Assembly: GCF_900094575.1 (NCBI RefSeq)
Contig: NZ_FMAE01000008.1
Coordinates: 248,001 to 312,000 of the forward strand
From: Bradyrhizobium yuanmingense
GTDB taxonomy: Bacteria > Pseudomonadota > Alphaproteobacteria > Rhizobiales > Xanthobacteraceae
Length of the DNA: 64,000 bases
Direction of reading: 5' to 3'
In this document: positions 49,912-60,318 of the stretch, one piece after another
Numbering within the stretch: position 1 is the first letter of the stretch
Layout of the letters: the number at the start of each line of letters is the position of its first letter
Notes under the pieces: generated by a model
The model's database searches: none
What the model saw: the letters and a program-made list of their open reading frames with translations, nothing else
What the model was told of the DNA's origin: nothing
Made by a program: the position numbers and the translations under genes

Positions 49912-50982
49912 TTGAAGCTCTTTATCTGCCAGGCCTGCGGCAACGTCCTCTATTTCGAGAACCGCGCCTGCGAACGCTGCGGCCATCGGATCGCCTTCCT
50001 GCCAGAGAAGGAGACGATGTCGGCGATCGAGGCCGACGGAGACGCCTGGACCATCCTCGCCGACAAGAGTGAGAGCCGGATGCTGTGCCGGAATGCCGAG
50101 TACGACGCCTGCAACTGGCTGACCGACGCAGGCGATAGCACCGGCTATTGCCGCGCCTGCCGCCACAACGGGACCGTGCCGAACCTTTCGGATCCGGCGC
50201 AGCTCGCCGGCTGGCGCGAGCTGGAGGTGGCCAAGCACCGGCTGTTCTATTCCCTGATCCGCTGGAAGCTGCCGCTCCAGACCCGCCAGGACAATCCCGA
50301 ACATGGCCTGATCTTCAACTTCCTCGCCGACGATCCGCACAGCGGCGAGAAGGTCATGACCGGCCATGACAACGGCCTGATCACGATCGCGCTGACCGAG
50401 GCCGACGACATTGAGCGCGAGCGGCGCCGGCTCGAGATGGGCGAGCCCTATCGGACGCTGCTCGGGCATTTCCGCCACGAGGTCGGACATTACTTCTGGG
50501 ATGTGCTGGTGCGCGATGGCGGCAAGCTCGACCAGTGCCGCGCCGTCTTCGGCGACGATAGCGCCGATTACGGCCAAGCCCTGCAGCGCCATTATGCCGA
50601 GGGCGCGCCGCCGGACTGGCAGCAGAACTACGTCTCGGCCTATGCCACGACGCATCCGTGGGAGGATTTTGCCGAGACATGGGCGCATTACCTCCACATC
50701 GTCGATGCCCTGGAAATGGCCGCCGAGTTCGGCATGGAGGTGCGTCCCAAGGTCGACCGCGACGGGGAGCTGACGGCGCGCATCCGCTTCAACCCGTACG
50801 AGGCCAGGGATGTCGAGGTGCTGGTCAACGCATGGCTGCCCTTCACCTTCGCCATGAACAGCGTCAACCGCGCCATGGGCCTGCGCGACCTCTATCCCTT
50901 CATCCTGTCGCCCGCGGTGGTCGGCAAGCTGGGCTTCATTCATGACCTGGTCCGGGACGCGGCCAAGGCCGGAAAGTCCTAG
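49912..50982 (+). CDS. Putative zinc-binding metallopeptidase (HEVGH, zinc-ribbon start)
   Basis: A 356-residue protein. The N-terminus has zinc-ribbon Cys pairs (FICQACGNVLYFENRACERC), and another pair CRNAEYDACNWL and CRACRHNG. The central active-site motif is HFRHEVGHYFWDVLVRDG (HExxH), with an Asp/Glu downstream (TTHPWEDFAETWAHYLH). This matches the 'putative zinc-binding metallopeptidase' family that is common in soil bacteria and whose substrate is unknown. The start is TTG 49912, with gagg seven bases upstream. Divergent to the hybrid kinase. Confidence 0.85.
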   Translation: MKLFICQACGNVLYFENRACERCGHRIAFLPEKETMSAIEADGDAWTILADKSESRMLCRNAEYDACNWLTDAGDSTGYCRACRHNGTVPNLSDPAQLAGWRELEVAKHRLFYSLIRWKLPLQTRQDNPEHGLIFNFLADDPHSGEKVMTGHDNGLITIALTEADDIERERRRLEMGEPYRTLLGHFRHEVGHYFWDVLVRDGGKLDQCRAVFGDDSADYGQALQRHYAEGAPPDWQQNYVSAYATTHPWEDFAETWAHYLHIVDALEMAAEFGMEVRPKVDRDGELTARIRFNPYEARDVEVLVNAWLPFTFAMNSVNRAMGLRDLYPFILSPAVVGKLGFIHDLVRDAAKAGKS

Positions 50983-51161
50983 GGATGCCGCACGGCAGGC
51001 GCGCCGGGCCCATTTCGGTCTTGCGCTGGTACGCCAAAGGCGGCCCGATTTAGACCGTTGCCTCCGGCCCATTTTGATGTACCACGGGAGCCACACGGCC
51101 CCTCCCAAAGGCCCCAACGGCCAGGGAAGGGTCCCGCCCAAGGTCGAGACTCAAGAAAAGC

Positions 51162-53177
<2,016 letters not shown>

Positions 53178-53220
53178 GATAAAAGATGTGAGTGGGGGTC
53201 TTGCCGGGCCCCAAGCTCAC

Positions 53221-53300
53221 CGTCATTGCGAGCGCAGCGAAGCAATCCAGACTGCCTCTGCGGAAAGACACTGGATTGCTTCGCTGCGCTCGCAATGACG
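53221..53300. repeat. REP-like inverted repeat, copy 2
   Basis: Two complementary 30-base arms flank a 20-base loop. The arms are nearly identical to those at 12552-12632, while the loop differs. It lies between pccA and the PEP-mutase-family gene. Confidence 0.85.
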
Positions 53301-53341
53301 GAGTACGTTGCGGCTGCGTCGCAATAATTGGGAGGGCAACC

Positions 53342-54211
53342 ATGGCCTTTCGTTCCCGCCGCGAGAAACTGCGATCGATCCTGTCGGGCGGGACGTGCGT
53401 CCATCCCGGCTCGGTCTATGACGCGATCTCGATCCGGATTGCCGAGGATCTCGGCTTTCCGCTTGGCATGTTCGGCGGATCGGTGGCTTCGCTCGCCGTG
53501 CTCGGCGATCCCGATGTCACGCTGATCACGCTCACCGAGCTTGCCGAGCAGATGCGGCGGATGTCGCGGGCCTCGGCGCTGCCGGTGCTCGTCGACGCCG
53601 ATCACGGCTATGGCAATGCGCTGAACGTGCGCCGCACGGTGCAGGAGCTGGAGACGTCGGGCGCGGCCGGCCTCACCATCGAGGACACGCTGTTGCCGGC
53701 CGCATTCGGTGCGACGAAGGCGCAGCTGATCTCGCTGGAGGAGGGCGTCGGCAAGATGGAGGCGGCGCTTGGCGGCCGCGGCGATCCCTCGCTGGTCATC
53801 ATGGGCCGCACAGGCGCAGCCGCGATCACCTCGATCGAGGATGCGGTGCGCCGCGCCCAGGCTTATGAGGCCGCCGGCGTCGATGCGCTGTTTTTCACCG
53901 GCATCAAGTCGCGCGCCGAGCTCGAGGCGATCGTCTCCGCCACGCGGCTGCCGATCGTGCTCGGCGGCGCGTCTGAGGAATTGGGCGGGCTCGATTATCT
54001 TGCGAGTCAACGCGTGCGCATCGCGCTGCAGGGCCATGCACCGATCGCCGCCGCGACGCAAGCCGTCTACGAGACGCAGAAGGCGTTGCGCGAGGGCATG
54101 GCGCCAAAAAGCCTCAAGGGCCTGGCATCGTCGGAGCTGATGGCGCGCGTTACGCGCGAGGCCGCGGTCAAGGCGCGCAGCTCCGATTTGCTCGGATGGA
54201 AGAAGACATGA
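53342..54211 (+). CDS. Isocitrate lyase/PEP mutase family protein (oxaloacetate decarboxylase-like)
   Basis: A 289-residue TIM-barrel lyase. The start is MAFRSRREKLRSILSGG and the conserved blocks are VDADHGYGNALNVRRTVQEL then GAAGLTIEDTLLPAAFG, with the Mg-binding acid triad. Such proteins cleave C-C bonds of dicarboxylates, and some are oxaloacetate decarboxylases; the exact reaction here is unproven. ATG 53342 follows gggagggcaacc. The acylphosphatase gene overlaps its stop by four bases. Confidence 0.85.
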   Translation: MAFRSRREKLRSILSGGTCVHPGSVYDAISIRIAEDLGFPLGMFGGSVASLAVLGDPDVTLITLTELAEQMRRMSRASALPVLVDADHGYGNALNVRRTVQELETSGAAGLTIEDTLLPAAFGATKAQLISLEEGVGKMEAALGGRGDPSLVIMGRTGAAAITSIEDAVRRAQAYEAAGVDALFFTGIKSRAELEAIVSATRLPIVLGGASEELGGLDYLASQRVRIALQGHAPIAAATQAVYETQKALREGMAPKSLKGLASSELMARVTREAAVKARSSDLLGWKKT

Positions 54212-54507
54212 GTCGGGCGATTCTCCAGGTCATGATCCGCGGCCGCGTGCAGGGCGTCGGTTATCGAGCCTGGGTGGAGTCTCAGGCCATCGCGTATGCC
54301 CTCGAAGGCTGGGTCCGCAACCGCCGGGACGGCAGCGTGGAAGCGCTGTTCGCTGGCGCCCCGACGCACGTTGCCGACATGGTCGCGCTGTGCCGCCACG
54401 GCCCTCCGTCCTCGCGCGTCGACAGTGTCACCAGCGAGACGGCAAGCGTGGATGAGCTGAATTTGCGCAGGGCAGGGGAAGCGTTTTCGGTGCTGCCGAC
54501 GGTGTAG
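54208..54507 (+). CDS. acyP: Acylphosphatase
   Basis: A 99-residue enzyme that hydrolyses acyl phosphates such as carbamoyl phosphate. The phosphate-binding loop IRGRVQGVGYRAWVE holds the catalytic Arg, and the second motif is WVRNRRDGSVEALF with catalytic Asn. Length and layout are standard. ATG 54208 overlaps the TGA of the upstream gene (ATGA), so the two are translationally coupled. Confidence 0.93.
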   Translation: MSRAILQVMIRGRVQGVGYRAWVESQAIAYALEGWVRNRRDGSVEALFAGAPTHVADMVALCRHGPPSSRVDSVTSETASVDELNLRRAGEAFSVLPTV

Positions 54508-54517
54508 ATATATCGCG

Positions 54518-54539
54518 CTCTCCCCGCAAGCGGGGAGAG
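54518..54539. terminator. Stem-loop between convergent genes
   Basis: A perfect 10-bp stem, ctctccccgc / gcggggagag, with a 2-nt centre lies between the acylphosphatase and hybrid kinase stops. There is no T tract. The text resembles a short repeat common in Bradyrhizobium intergenic DNA. Confidence 0.5.
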
Positions 54540-54551
54540 ATGAAGAAGCCG

Positions 54552-56069
54552 TCACCTCGGCAATTTCGCGATCGCCTCGCTCAGCTCGTGGATCTCATAG
54601 GGCTTGCGCAGGATCGGGAAATCGCCGCGCACGCCGGCGGCGACCTCGCTGTAGCCGGTGGCGAGCAGGATCGGCAGGCTGGGACGGATCTGACGGAGGT
54701 GATGGGCGAGGCTGAGGCCGTCCATCTTGCCGGGCATGACAATGTCCGAGAACACGAAGTCGACGCCATCGCTCTCGAGCTCGCGCAATGCCGCTTCGGC
54801 ATCGGCGACACGGCGCACCCGGTAGCCGAGCTGCTCCAGAAGACCGATGCTGACCAGCGCGACGTCGGGATTGTCCTCGACCAGCAGCACCGTGCCGCTG
54901 CCGCGGAACGCCGCTTCCGGTACCTCCCGCGACGGCACATCTGTGCCACGCGGCAGGACGATGGTGAATGTCGTGCCCTTGCCGAGCTCGCTCGCGACCT
55001 TCACCGTGCCGCCGGCCTGGTGGGCGAAGCCGTGGACCTGCGAAAGGCCGAGGCCGGTGCCCTTTCCGATCGGCTTGGTCGTGAAGAACGGCTCGAAGAT
55101 CTTGTCGAGAACGTCGGAAGGAATTCCGAGCCCGCTATCGCGGACGTCGATTGCGACGAAATCGCCGATGAGGGGGGCCTCGTTCAGCATGACGTTGCGC
55201 GCACCTATCGTCACCGTGCCGCCGTCCGGCATCGCGTCGCGCGCATTGATGACGAGGTTGAGCAGCGCGGTCTCGAGCTCGGAGACGTCGGCCTTGATCG
55301 GCCAGGTGCCGGAGTCGATCTCGAAAGCGAGACGCACGGAGCTGCCGACGCCCGCGTCGAGCACCTCGCGGATCGCCGCGACACGGTCGGCAAAATCGAT
55401 CGCCTGCGGGTTGACGCTTTGCCGACGCGCGAAGGTGAGAAGCTGGTTGGTCAGCGCTGCGCCGCGCTTGGTCGCGGTGTCGATCGCCGAGATGGCGCGC
55501 TCGAGCTTGGGGTCGTCGGCGGCGCCTTTCTTCAGGATGTGAAGGCTGCCGCTGATGATCATCAGAAGATTGTTGAAGTCGTGGGCGACACCGCCGGTGA
55601 GCTGCCCCAGCGCATCGAATTTCTGCGACTCGGCCAACTGCTTCTGCATCGCCTCGAGCTTGAGCTGCGCATTGCGGCGCTCTGTGATGTCGCGTGTGAT
55701 CTTGGCGAAGCCGATCAGCCTGCCGTCCTCGTAGATCGGGTCGATCACGACGCTCGCCCAGAAGAACGTGCCGTCCTTGCGGACACGCCAGCCTTCCTCC
55801 TCGTACCGGCCTTTTTCCCGCGCGATGCCGAGCGCCCGGGCTGGCTTGCCATTGGCGCGGTCGGTCTCGGTGTAGAAACGGGAAAAATGCTGGCCGAGGA
55901 TCTCCTCTGGGGGGTAGCCCTTGATCCGTTCGCCGCCGATGTTCCAGCTGGTGATGATCCCGTTGGGGTCGAGCATGTACAGCGCGTAGTCGGCAACCCC
56001 CTCAACCAACAGCCGGAAACTGCGCTCGCTCTCGAACAGGTCTCTCTGTTGACTGAACTTTTCGACCAT
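54552..56069 (-). CDS. PAS hybrid histidine kinase with C-terminal receiver (2)
   Basis: A 505-residue soluble kinase: one PAS/PAC domain (about 10-130, with SERSFRLLVEGVADYALYML then WRVRKDGTFFWASVVIDP), the kinase core GQLTGGVAHDFNNLLMIISG, ATPase region VINARDAMPDGGTV and GKGTGLGLSQVHGFAHQAGG, and a receiver (VLLVEDNPDVALVS, FVFSDIVMPGKMDG, ILRKPYE). It shares the same order and motifs as the kinase at 47217 but has one PAS domain. ATG 56069 gives a natural N-terminus; a longer frame reaches 56189. Divergent from the GbsR/MarR operon. Confidence 0.9.
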   Translation of the reverse strand: MVEKFSQQRDLFESERSFRLLVEGVADYALYMLDPNGIITSWNIGGERIKGYPPEEILGQHFSRFYTETDRANGKPARALGIAREKGRYEEEGWRVRKDGTFFWASVVIDPIYEDGRLIGFAKITRDITERRNAQLKLEAMQKQLAESQKFDALGQLTGGVAHDFNNLLMIISGSLHILKKGAADDPKLERAISAIDTATKRGAALTNQLLTFARRQSVNPQAIDFADRVAAIREVLDAGVGSSVRLAFEIDSGTWPIKADVSELETALLNLVINARDAMPDGGTVTIGARNVMLNEAPLIGDFVAIDVRDSGLGIPSDVLDKIFEPFFTTKPIGKGTGLGLSQVHGFAHQAGGTVKVASELGKGTTFTIVLPRGTDVPSREVPEAAFRGSGTVLLVEDNPDVALVSIGLLEQLGYRVRRVADAEAALRELESDGVDFVFSDIVMPGKMDGLSLAHHLRQIRPSLPILLATGYSEVAAGVRGDFPILRKPYEIHELSEAIAKLPR

Positions 56070-56174
56070 TCCCGGACCCCGCCTCGACGGGAACAAACGC
56101 GGCATCCGCGAGATGGTTCCCGCCCTGTGGGACATTTCTAGGCAAGCTTTACCGACCCGTATGCAAGGCGCGTC

Positions 56175-56220
56175 TTGACAAGAAAGCAAGTTCGTCAGAT
56201 ATTTCTGTCATGACAGAAAT
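56175..56220 (+). promoter_or_regulatory. Promoter with a 20-bp palindrome over the GbsR/MarR start
   Basis: A consensus -35 TTGACA (56175-56180), 17-base spacer and -10 GATATT (56198-56203) predict a start point near 56210, the A of the ATG. The perfect 20-bp palindrome atttctgtca|tgacagaaat (56201-56220) covers the -10, start point and start codon. No Shine-Dalgarno is present. The layout suggests autorepression and a leaderless mRNA. Confidence 0.6.
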
Positions 56221-56767
56221 AACCGGAAAAAAGAAACTGCCCGCCGCTGTCGAGCGCTTCATCCTGCACTGGGGCGACATGGGCGACGAGTGGGGCGTGA
56301 ACCGCTCGGTAAGCCAGATTCATGGGCTGCTTTATCTCGCCGAGGCGCCGATGACGGCCGAGGACATCGCCGACACGCTTGGCATGGCACGGTCCAACGT
56401 CTCCAATTCGCTGAAGGAGCTGCTCGCCTGGAACCTGATCCGGCGGGTCCCGATCCTGGGCGACCGCCGCGACCATTACGAGGCCGAGACCGACATCTGG
56501 GAGATCGCCGCGAGAATCGCGGCGCGGCGCAAGGAGCGGGAGATCGACCCGGCGATCGCGGCCCTTCGCGCTTGCGTGTCCGATGCCACGGACGATCCCG
56601 GCATCAGTCCCGTCGCAGCCAAGCGCCTGAAGGAGATGCTGGCGTTCACCGAGCTTGCCGACCACTGGTTCATGCAGATGCTGAAAGTGCCGCGGCCGCG
56701 GCTGGTCGCCTTGATGCGGCTTGGCGAGAAGATCGCCAACCTGCTGCCGATTGGCAAGGTCAAATAG
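56210..56767 (+). CDS. GbsR/MarR family transcriptional regulator
   Basis: A 185-residue winged-helix regulator. The HTH region (about 25-85) reads SQIHGLLYLAEAPMTAEDIA then LGMARSNVSNSLKELLAWNL, followed by the wing RRVPILGDRRDHYEAETD. C-terminal helices form the dimer region. Its own operator probably covers its ATG. It heads an operon with DUF4166 (17-base gap) and the TIGR01777 gene (overlap), so it likely represses both. Confidence 0.88.
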   Translation: MTEITGKKKLPAAVERFILHWGDMGDEWGVNRSVSQIHGLLYLAEAPMTAEDIADTLGMARSNVSNSLKELLAWNLIRRVPILGDRRDHYEAETDIWEIAARIAARRKEREIDPAIAALRACVSDATDDPGISPVAAKRLKEMLAFTELADHWFMQMLKVPRPRLVALMRLGEKIANLLPIGKVK

Positions 56768-56783
56768 CATCGAGGAGGTTGCG

Positions 56784-57446
56784 ATGACGTCGGCAAGACT
56801 ATCGGGCTCCAACGCATCGACCTCCGCTCACGTAAGACTGCTCGACGACCGGCGTTTCCGCGCGCTGCTGTCGGACGAGGATTGGGGCCGCCTGCCGCTC
56901 GCGACATGGCGGCGCTTCTCGAAACGCGTCGCCGACGGCGACAGTATCGTCTATGTCGGCGTAGTCGACGAGATCGCCTTCAGCGATTTCGGCTGGTGGT
57001 TTGCGCAGGCCGCACGCCTGATCGGCGGACCATTGCCGACCGGCCGCGACATCGGCGTGCCCATGATCGTCACGGTCACCGAGGACGGCGCGACCGGCCA
57101 GACCTGGACGCGCATCTGCGCGCGCAAGCGCGGCTTTCCGCAGGTGATCCATTCCGCCAAGCGTTTCGCCGGTCCGACCGGGCTCGAGGAATATGTCGGC
57201 TTCGGCGTGTCGATGGCGCTGCGCATCGCGGTCGAGGATCAGGTACTGATCTTTCGCAGCGCCGGCTACGGCCTCCAGCTTGGACGGCTGTGGCTTCCGC
57301 TGCCGGGCTGGCTGACGCCGGGCGAGCTCATCGTGACACATCGAGATCTCGGCGAGGGCGCCTTCCGCTTCAGCTTGGATGTCACTCACCCGCGTCACGG
57401 TGCGCTGATCCATCAGTCCGTCCTGTTCAGGGAGGCCGTATCATGA
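56784..57446 (+). CDS. DUF4166 domain-containing protein
   Basis: A 220-residue protein matching DUF4166, a family often found next to or fused with membrane and SDR-type proteins. Recognisable parts are FSKRVADGDSIVYVG, IGVPMIVTVTEDGATGQTW and AVEDQVLIFRSAGY. No signal peptide is seen and the function is unknown. ATG 56784 is preceded by gaggaggttgcg. The stop overlaps the start of the TIGR01777 gene (ATGA, 57443-57446). Confidence 0.8.
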   Translation: MTSARLSGSNASTSAHVRLLDDRRFRALLSDEDWGRLPLATWRRFSKRVADGDSIVYVGVVDEIAFSDFGWWFAQAARLIGGPLPTGRDIGVPMIVTVTEDGATGQTWTRICARKRGFPQVIHSAKRFAGPTGLEEYVGFGVSMALRIAVEDQVLIFRSAGYGLQLGRLWLPLPGWLTPGELIVTHRDLGEGAFRFSLDVTHPRHGALIHQSVLFREAVS

Positions 57447-58879
57447 CGCCGCTGCTGTGGACACTCATCGCCATCCAGATCATGATGGGCGTGTTCGACA
57501 CCTTCTATCACCACGAATTCACCGAGCGCCTGGCCTGGCGACCGTCGCAGCGCTTCGAGCTGAAGCTGCACGGCATCCGCAACATGCTCTATGCGCTGCT
57601 GTTCCTGGTGCTCGGCTGGCTCGAGGTTCACGGCGTGCTGGCGCTGTTGATCGTCGCGGTGCTGGTCGCCGAGATCGTCATCACCTTGATGGATTTCATC
57701 GAGGAGGACCTCAGCCGCAAGCTGCCGCCGAGCGAGCGCATCAATCACACGCTGCTTGCGATCAATTACGGCGCCATTCTGGTGCTGTTGATACCCGTGC
57801 TAATCGCCTGGGCGATGCAGCCCGTCAGCGTGATCGTCGTCTATCAGGGCCTGCTCAGCATCGCCGCGACCGCCTGCGCATTTGGCGCGGCACTGTGCGG
57901 CCTCAGGGATTTCGCGGCGGTGCGGCGGCTCGGTCGCATGCGAAGCGTGCCGGCGGCCGGACTTGTCGAACAGCTACCCGGCCGCAAGACCGTGCTGATC
58001 ACAGGTGCCACCGGCTTTATCGGCAGCCGGCTTGCGGCAAGCCTCAGCGGGGCAGGACATCACGTCATTGCGCTGATCCGCAATCCCGCGAAAGCCGAGA
58101 TGCTGCCGCCTCCCGTGACGCTGATCACCAGCCTCGACCAGCTCGCCGCGGACACGCCAATCGACGCCGTCGTCAATCTCGCGGGTGAGCCGATCGGCAA
58201 CGGCCTCTGGACCGAAGCGAAGCGTGCGAAGATCATCGGCTCGCGCATCGACACGACCGGCGAGATCGTCAAGCTGATCGCGCGGCTCGCGCGCAAGCCC
58301 GAGGTGCTGATCAGCGGCTCGGCGATCGGCTGGTACGGCCTTTGGGCCGACCAGGTGCTGACGGAATCGGCAAAGTCGCATGCCTGCTTCAGCCACGAGC
58401 TGTGCGCGGCCTGGGAGACAACGGCGCGGCCGGCGGAGGAGCTCGGCGTGCGCGTGGTGTATTTGCGCATCGGCCTCGTGCTCGGCACGGAAGGCGGCTT
58501 CGTCACGCGCATGTTGACGCCATTCGAGTTCGGCCTCGGCGGCCCGCTCGGCACCGGGCGGCAGTGGATGTCCTGGATCGAGCGCGACGATCTGATCCGG
58601 CTGATCGCCTATCTGATCGCGACGCCGGATCTGTCGGGTCCCGTCAACGCCACGGCGCCGATCCCCGTCACCAACGCGAAATTCACCGAAGAGCTCGGCC
58701 GCCGCCTGCACCGGCCCGTCGTGTTCCGCATTCCCGGCGGCCTGCTGCGCCGGATCGGCGGCGGCTTTGCCGACGAGCTTCTGCTCGGCGGCCAGCGCGT
58801 GCTGCCGAACAAGGCGCTGAGCCGCGGCTTCGTGTTCCGCCACGAGACGTTGCGCAGTGCGTTCGAGGCGATCTTGTGA
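57443..58879 (+). CDS. TIGR01777 epimerase-family SDR with N-terminal membrane domain
   Basis: A 478-residue fusion. Residues about 1-165 form four TM helices (LLWTLIAIQIMMGVFDTFY, LLFLVLGWLEVHGVLALL, AILVLLIPVLIAWAM, LLSIAATACAFGAAL). Residues about 185-478 are a TIGR01777 nucleotide-sugar-epimerase-like SDR, beginning VLITGATGFIGSRLAASLSG and ending in RGFVFRHETLRSAFEAIL. The catalytic Tyr/Lys is not obvious, as is usual for TIGR01777. Most TIGR01777 proteins lack this membrane half. Its start overlaps the DUF4166 stop. Confidence 0.85.
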   Translation: MTPLLWTLIAIQIMMGVFDTFYHHEFTERLAWRPSQRFELKLHGIRNMLYALLFLVLGWLEVHGVLALLIVAVLVAEIVITLMDFIEEDLSRKLPPSERINHTLLAINYGAILVLLIPVLIAWAMQPVSVIVVYQGLLSIAATACAFGAALCGLRDFAAVRRLGRMRSVPAAGLVEQLPGRKTVLITGATGFIGSRLAASLSGAGHHVIALIRNPAKAEMLPPPVTLITSLDQLAADTPIDAVVNLAGEPIGNGLWTEAKRAKIIGSRIDTTGEIVKLIARLARKPEVLISGSAIGWYGLWADQVLTESAKSHACFSHELCAAWETTARPAEELGVRVVYLRIGLVLGTEGGFVTRMLTPFEFGLGGPLGTGRQWMSWIERDDLIRLIAYLIATPDLSGPVNATAPIPVTNAKFTEELGRRLHRPVVFRIPGGLLRRIGGGFADELLLGGQRVLPNKALSRGFVFRHETLRSAFEAIL

Positions 58880-58883
58880 GCGT

Positions 58884-59738
58884 TCAGGTCGGCGCCACAC
58901 TCCGAAATGTCGCCGTCAGCGTGCGCAACGCTGCCAGCTTGGCGGGATCGCTGACCTTCGAATGCAGCATCACCTTCGAGCTGCCGAGCTTCGGCAGCTT
59001 GTGCGCAGGACCGATGTCCATCAGCCCGGGCGGCGCGATACGCCGCGCCAGCGGCGCGATCGCAAGCCCCGCTAGCGCGGCCGCGACCACCGCGGTGACG
59101 CCGCCGCCGACGAAGCGCTCGCGCCAGGAGATGCCGGCCTTGTCGAGCGCGCGCACGGCGACGGCGCGGACGCCACAGGGCGGGGCGAGCGTTGCGAGCG
59201 GCAACGGCTCCCCTTTCGGCAGGGTGAAGCGGCGTGCGGCGAACCAGCCGAACTCGTCCTCGGCCAATTTTTCGCCGCCGCGGCGGCTGCCTTCCTGGCG
59301 CACGATCACCGCATCGAGCTCGCCCGCATCGTAGGCATCCTGCATCTCGCGCGAGAAGCCGATGGTGACGGCGAGGGTGAGGTTGGACGACATGGCGTGC
59401 AGGCGCTCAAGTAGCGGCACCAATTCGGGGCCAGCGGCGTGATCGGAGATGCCGAGCGAGAGCGACTGCGCGGCCGGCGCGTCGCCCGACAGCGCGAGAT
59501 CGTGTGCCGTCATCAACGCGCGGGCGCGATCGAGGAACGCGGCGCCATCTGCGGTAAGGCGGACTGCGCGCGGCGAGCGCTCGACGAGGCGCTTGTCCAG
59601 CAATGTCTCCAGCCGCTGCAGCTTGAGACTGACGGCGGCCTGCGTCGTGCCGAGCGCTTCGGCGGCGCGGGTGAAGCTCTGAAGGTCGGCGACCAGAAGG
59701 AAGGCCTGGACGGTGGCGACGTCGAGTATGGGGTTCAT
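58884..59738 (-). CDS. LysR family transcriptional regulator
   Basis: A 284-residue regulator. The N-terminal HTH reads TVQAFLLVADLQSFTRAAEA then TTQAAVSLKLQRLETLLDKR, followed by the LysR substrate-binding domain to the end. It is divergent from the tautomerase gene at 59851 with 112 bases between, a standard arrangement for LysR regulation of the divergent gene. ATG 59738. Its stop is 4 bases from the end of the convergent TIGR01777 gene. Confidence 0.92.
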   Translation of the reverse strand: MNPILDVATVQAFLLVADLQSFTRAAEALGTTQAAVSLKLQRLETLLDKRLVERSPRAVRLTADGAAFLDRARALMTAHDLALSGDAPAAQSLSLGISDHAAGPELVPLLERLHAMSSNLTLAVTIGFSREMQDAYDAGELDAVIVRQEGSRRGGEKLAEDEFGWFAARRFTLPKGEPLPLATLAPPCGVRAVAVRALDKAGISWRERFVGGGVTAVVAAALAGLAIAPLARRIAPPGLMDIGPAHKLPKLGSSKVMLHSKVSDPAKLAALRTLTATFRSVAPT

Positions 59739-59850
59739 TATAAATCATTATCACTGATATCAGGATAGATAAGATACCAAAATGACAGCGACAGGTCTAG
59801 TTTCTCCTCCAACGCCGCGCAACTTGCGCAGCTTATCGAGGAGAACGACA

Positions 59851-60273
59851 ATGCCCCTGATCACCGTATCTTACACCACGTCCCGCCAGTCCCCCTCGCT
59901 GAAGGCCGATATCGCGAGCGCGGTATCCGAGCTCACAGCAAGTATCCTGCACAAGGATCCCAAGGTGACCGCGATCATCGTGAAGTCGGTCGAGGCAGGC
60001 GACTGGTTCGCTGGCGGCAAGTCGCTCGCCGAGCAGAAGCTCGCGAGCTACTGGATCGACATCCACGTCACCGAGGGCACCAACACCAAGGACGAGAAGG
60101 CAACCTATCTCGCCGCCATGTTCAAGCGCATGGCCGAGATCCTGGGCCCGCTGCATCCCGAGACCTACCTGCATGTCGACGAGGTCAAGGGCGACGCCTA
60201 CGGCTTCGGCGGCCTGACCCAGGAGCGACGCTACATCGCAGGCAAGCTCGAGGTTTCGCTGCAGGCGGCGTGA
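59851..60273 (+). CDS. Tautomerase family protein
   Basis: A 140-residue member of the tautomerase/MIF superfamily. The catalytic Pro2 follows the initiator Met (MPLITVSYTTSRQSP), exposed after Met removal. Length is longer than 4-oxalocrotonate tautomerase (about 62) and matches the longer two-beta-alpha-beta-unit type. Substrate unknown. ATG 59851 has gaggagaacgaca. It is probably controlled by the divergent LysR gene. Confidence 0.88.
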   Translation: MPLITVSYTTSRQSPSLKADIASAVSELTASILHKDPKVTAIIVKSVEAGDWFAGGKSLAEQKLASYWIDIHVTEGTNTKDEKATYLAAMFKRMAEILGPLHPETYLHVDEVKGDAYGFGGLTQERRYIAGKLEVSLQAA

Positions 60274-60280
60274 TGCGAGA

Positions 60281-60310
60281 GGCCGCGGGTGAGCCGTCTC
60301 ACCCGCGGCC
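60281..60310. terminator. Stem-loop between convergent genes
   Basis: A 13-bp perfect stem, ggccgcgggtgag / ctcacccgcggcc, with a 4-nt loop lies between the tautomerase and DnaB-like gene stops. There is no T tract, so it is probably a bidirectional RNA end. Confidence 0.6.
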
Positions 60311-60318
60311 TGCAGCCA

